From assembly GCA_003158365.1 (NCBI GenBank), contig PMIW01000213.1, forward strand, positions 425-7,285: a stretch of 6,861 nucleotides of DNA. The letters are read 5' to 3'. Source of the DNA: Ignavibacteriota bacterium. Its GTDB lineage: Bacteria; Bacteroidota; Ignavibacteria; Tepidaquicellales; Tepidaquicellaceae. This document shows positions 6,828-6,861 of this stretch, in pieces (within the stretch, counting starts at the first letter, position 1; every line of letters starts with the position of its first letter). The notes under the pieces were generated by a model. That model did not search any database. It was not told the DNA's origin and saw nothing but the letters and a program-made list of their open reading frames with translations. The position numbers were made by a program, and so were the translations under genes.

Positions 6828-6861
6828 TTTGAGTTAAAAATGATTTATGCGTTACGAAGCA

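Noticed and set aside
6840..6861. Start of another gene at the right edge (ATG at 6840 or 6847)
   Set aside because: Both frames are open to the end but only 5-7 codons are visible, no SD or promoter is present, and the first ATG sits just after the rpsU terminator.

Overview
The window is an AT-rich bacterial chromosome segment with six confident protein genes, all on the + strand, closely packed, and no recognisable mobile genes, tRNA or rRNA. The overall style suggests a member of the Bacteroidota/Chlorobiota/Ignavibacteriota (FCB) group. The clues are A/T-rich leaders that mostly lack Shine-Dalgarno (SD) sequences, a Bacillus-like HutH, a GAF plus SpoIIE-type phosphatase, and a 65-residue bS21 gene that alone carries a strong SD. 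This placement is an inference from style, not from a marker-gene comparison.

Layout: (1) Positions 1-26 hold a compact 11-bp-arm palindrome that looks like an intergenic repetitive element. (2) 70-1554 encodes a PiT-family inorganic phosphate transporter with an extra soluble C-terminal region of about 150 residues. (3) After a 62-bp gap, four genes are packed with overlaps or gaps of only 2-3 bp and probably form one operon. They are histidine ammonia-lyase (hutH, 1617-3152), a YihY/BrkB-family inner-membrane protein (3145-4062), a GAF-PPM serine/threonine phosphatase of the RsbU/SpoIIE kind (4065-5312), and an exported TPR protein, probably a lipoprotein (5316-6446). (4) A very AT-rich 127-bp spacer carries a candidate promoter, a possible 31-codon ORF and a strong SD. 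It leads into rpsU (ribosomal protein bS21, 6574-6771), which is closed by a good rho-independent terminator at 6792-6827.

How they work together: the operon does not form a known pathway. HutH is separated from the rest of the histidine-degradation genes (no hutU, hutI or hutG here). The phosphatase has none of its usual partners (STAS anti-anti-sigma factor, HATPase anti-sigma kinase) in view. The most interesting observations are the isolated strong SD before rpsU, which fits the autoregulation described for bS21 in Flavobacterium, and the Ser-Ser-Gly sequence in HutH where Ala-Ser-Gly normally forms the MIO cofactor. I see no clear evidence for a wholly new defence or mobile system in this window.
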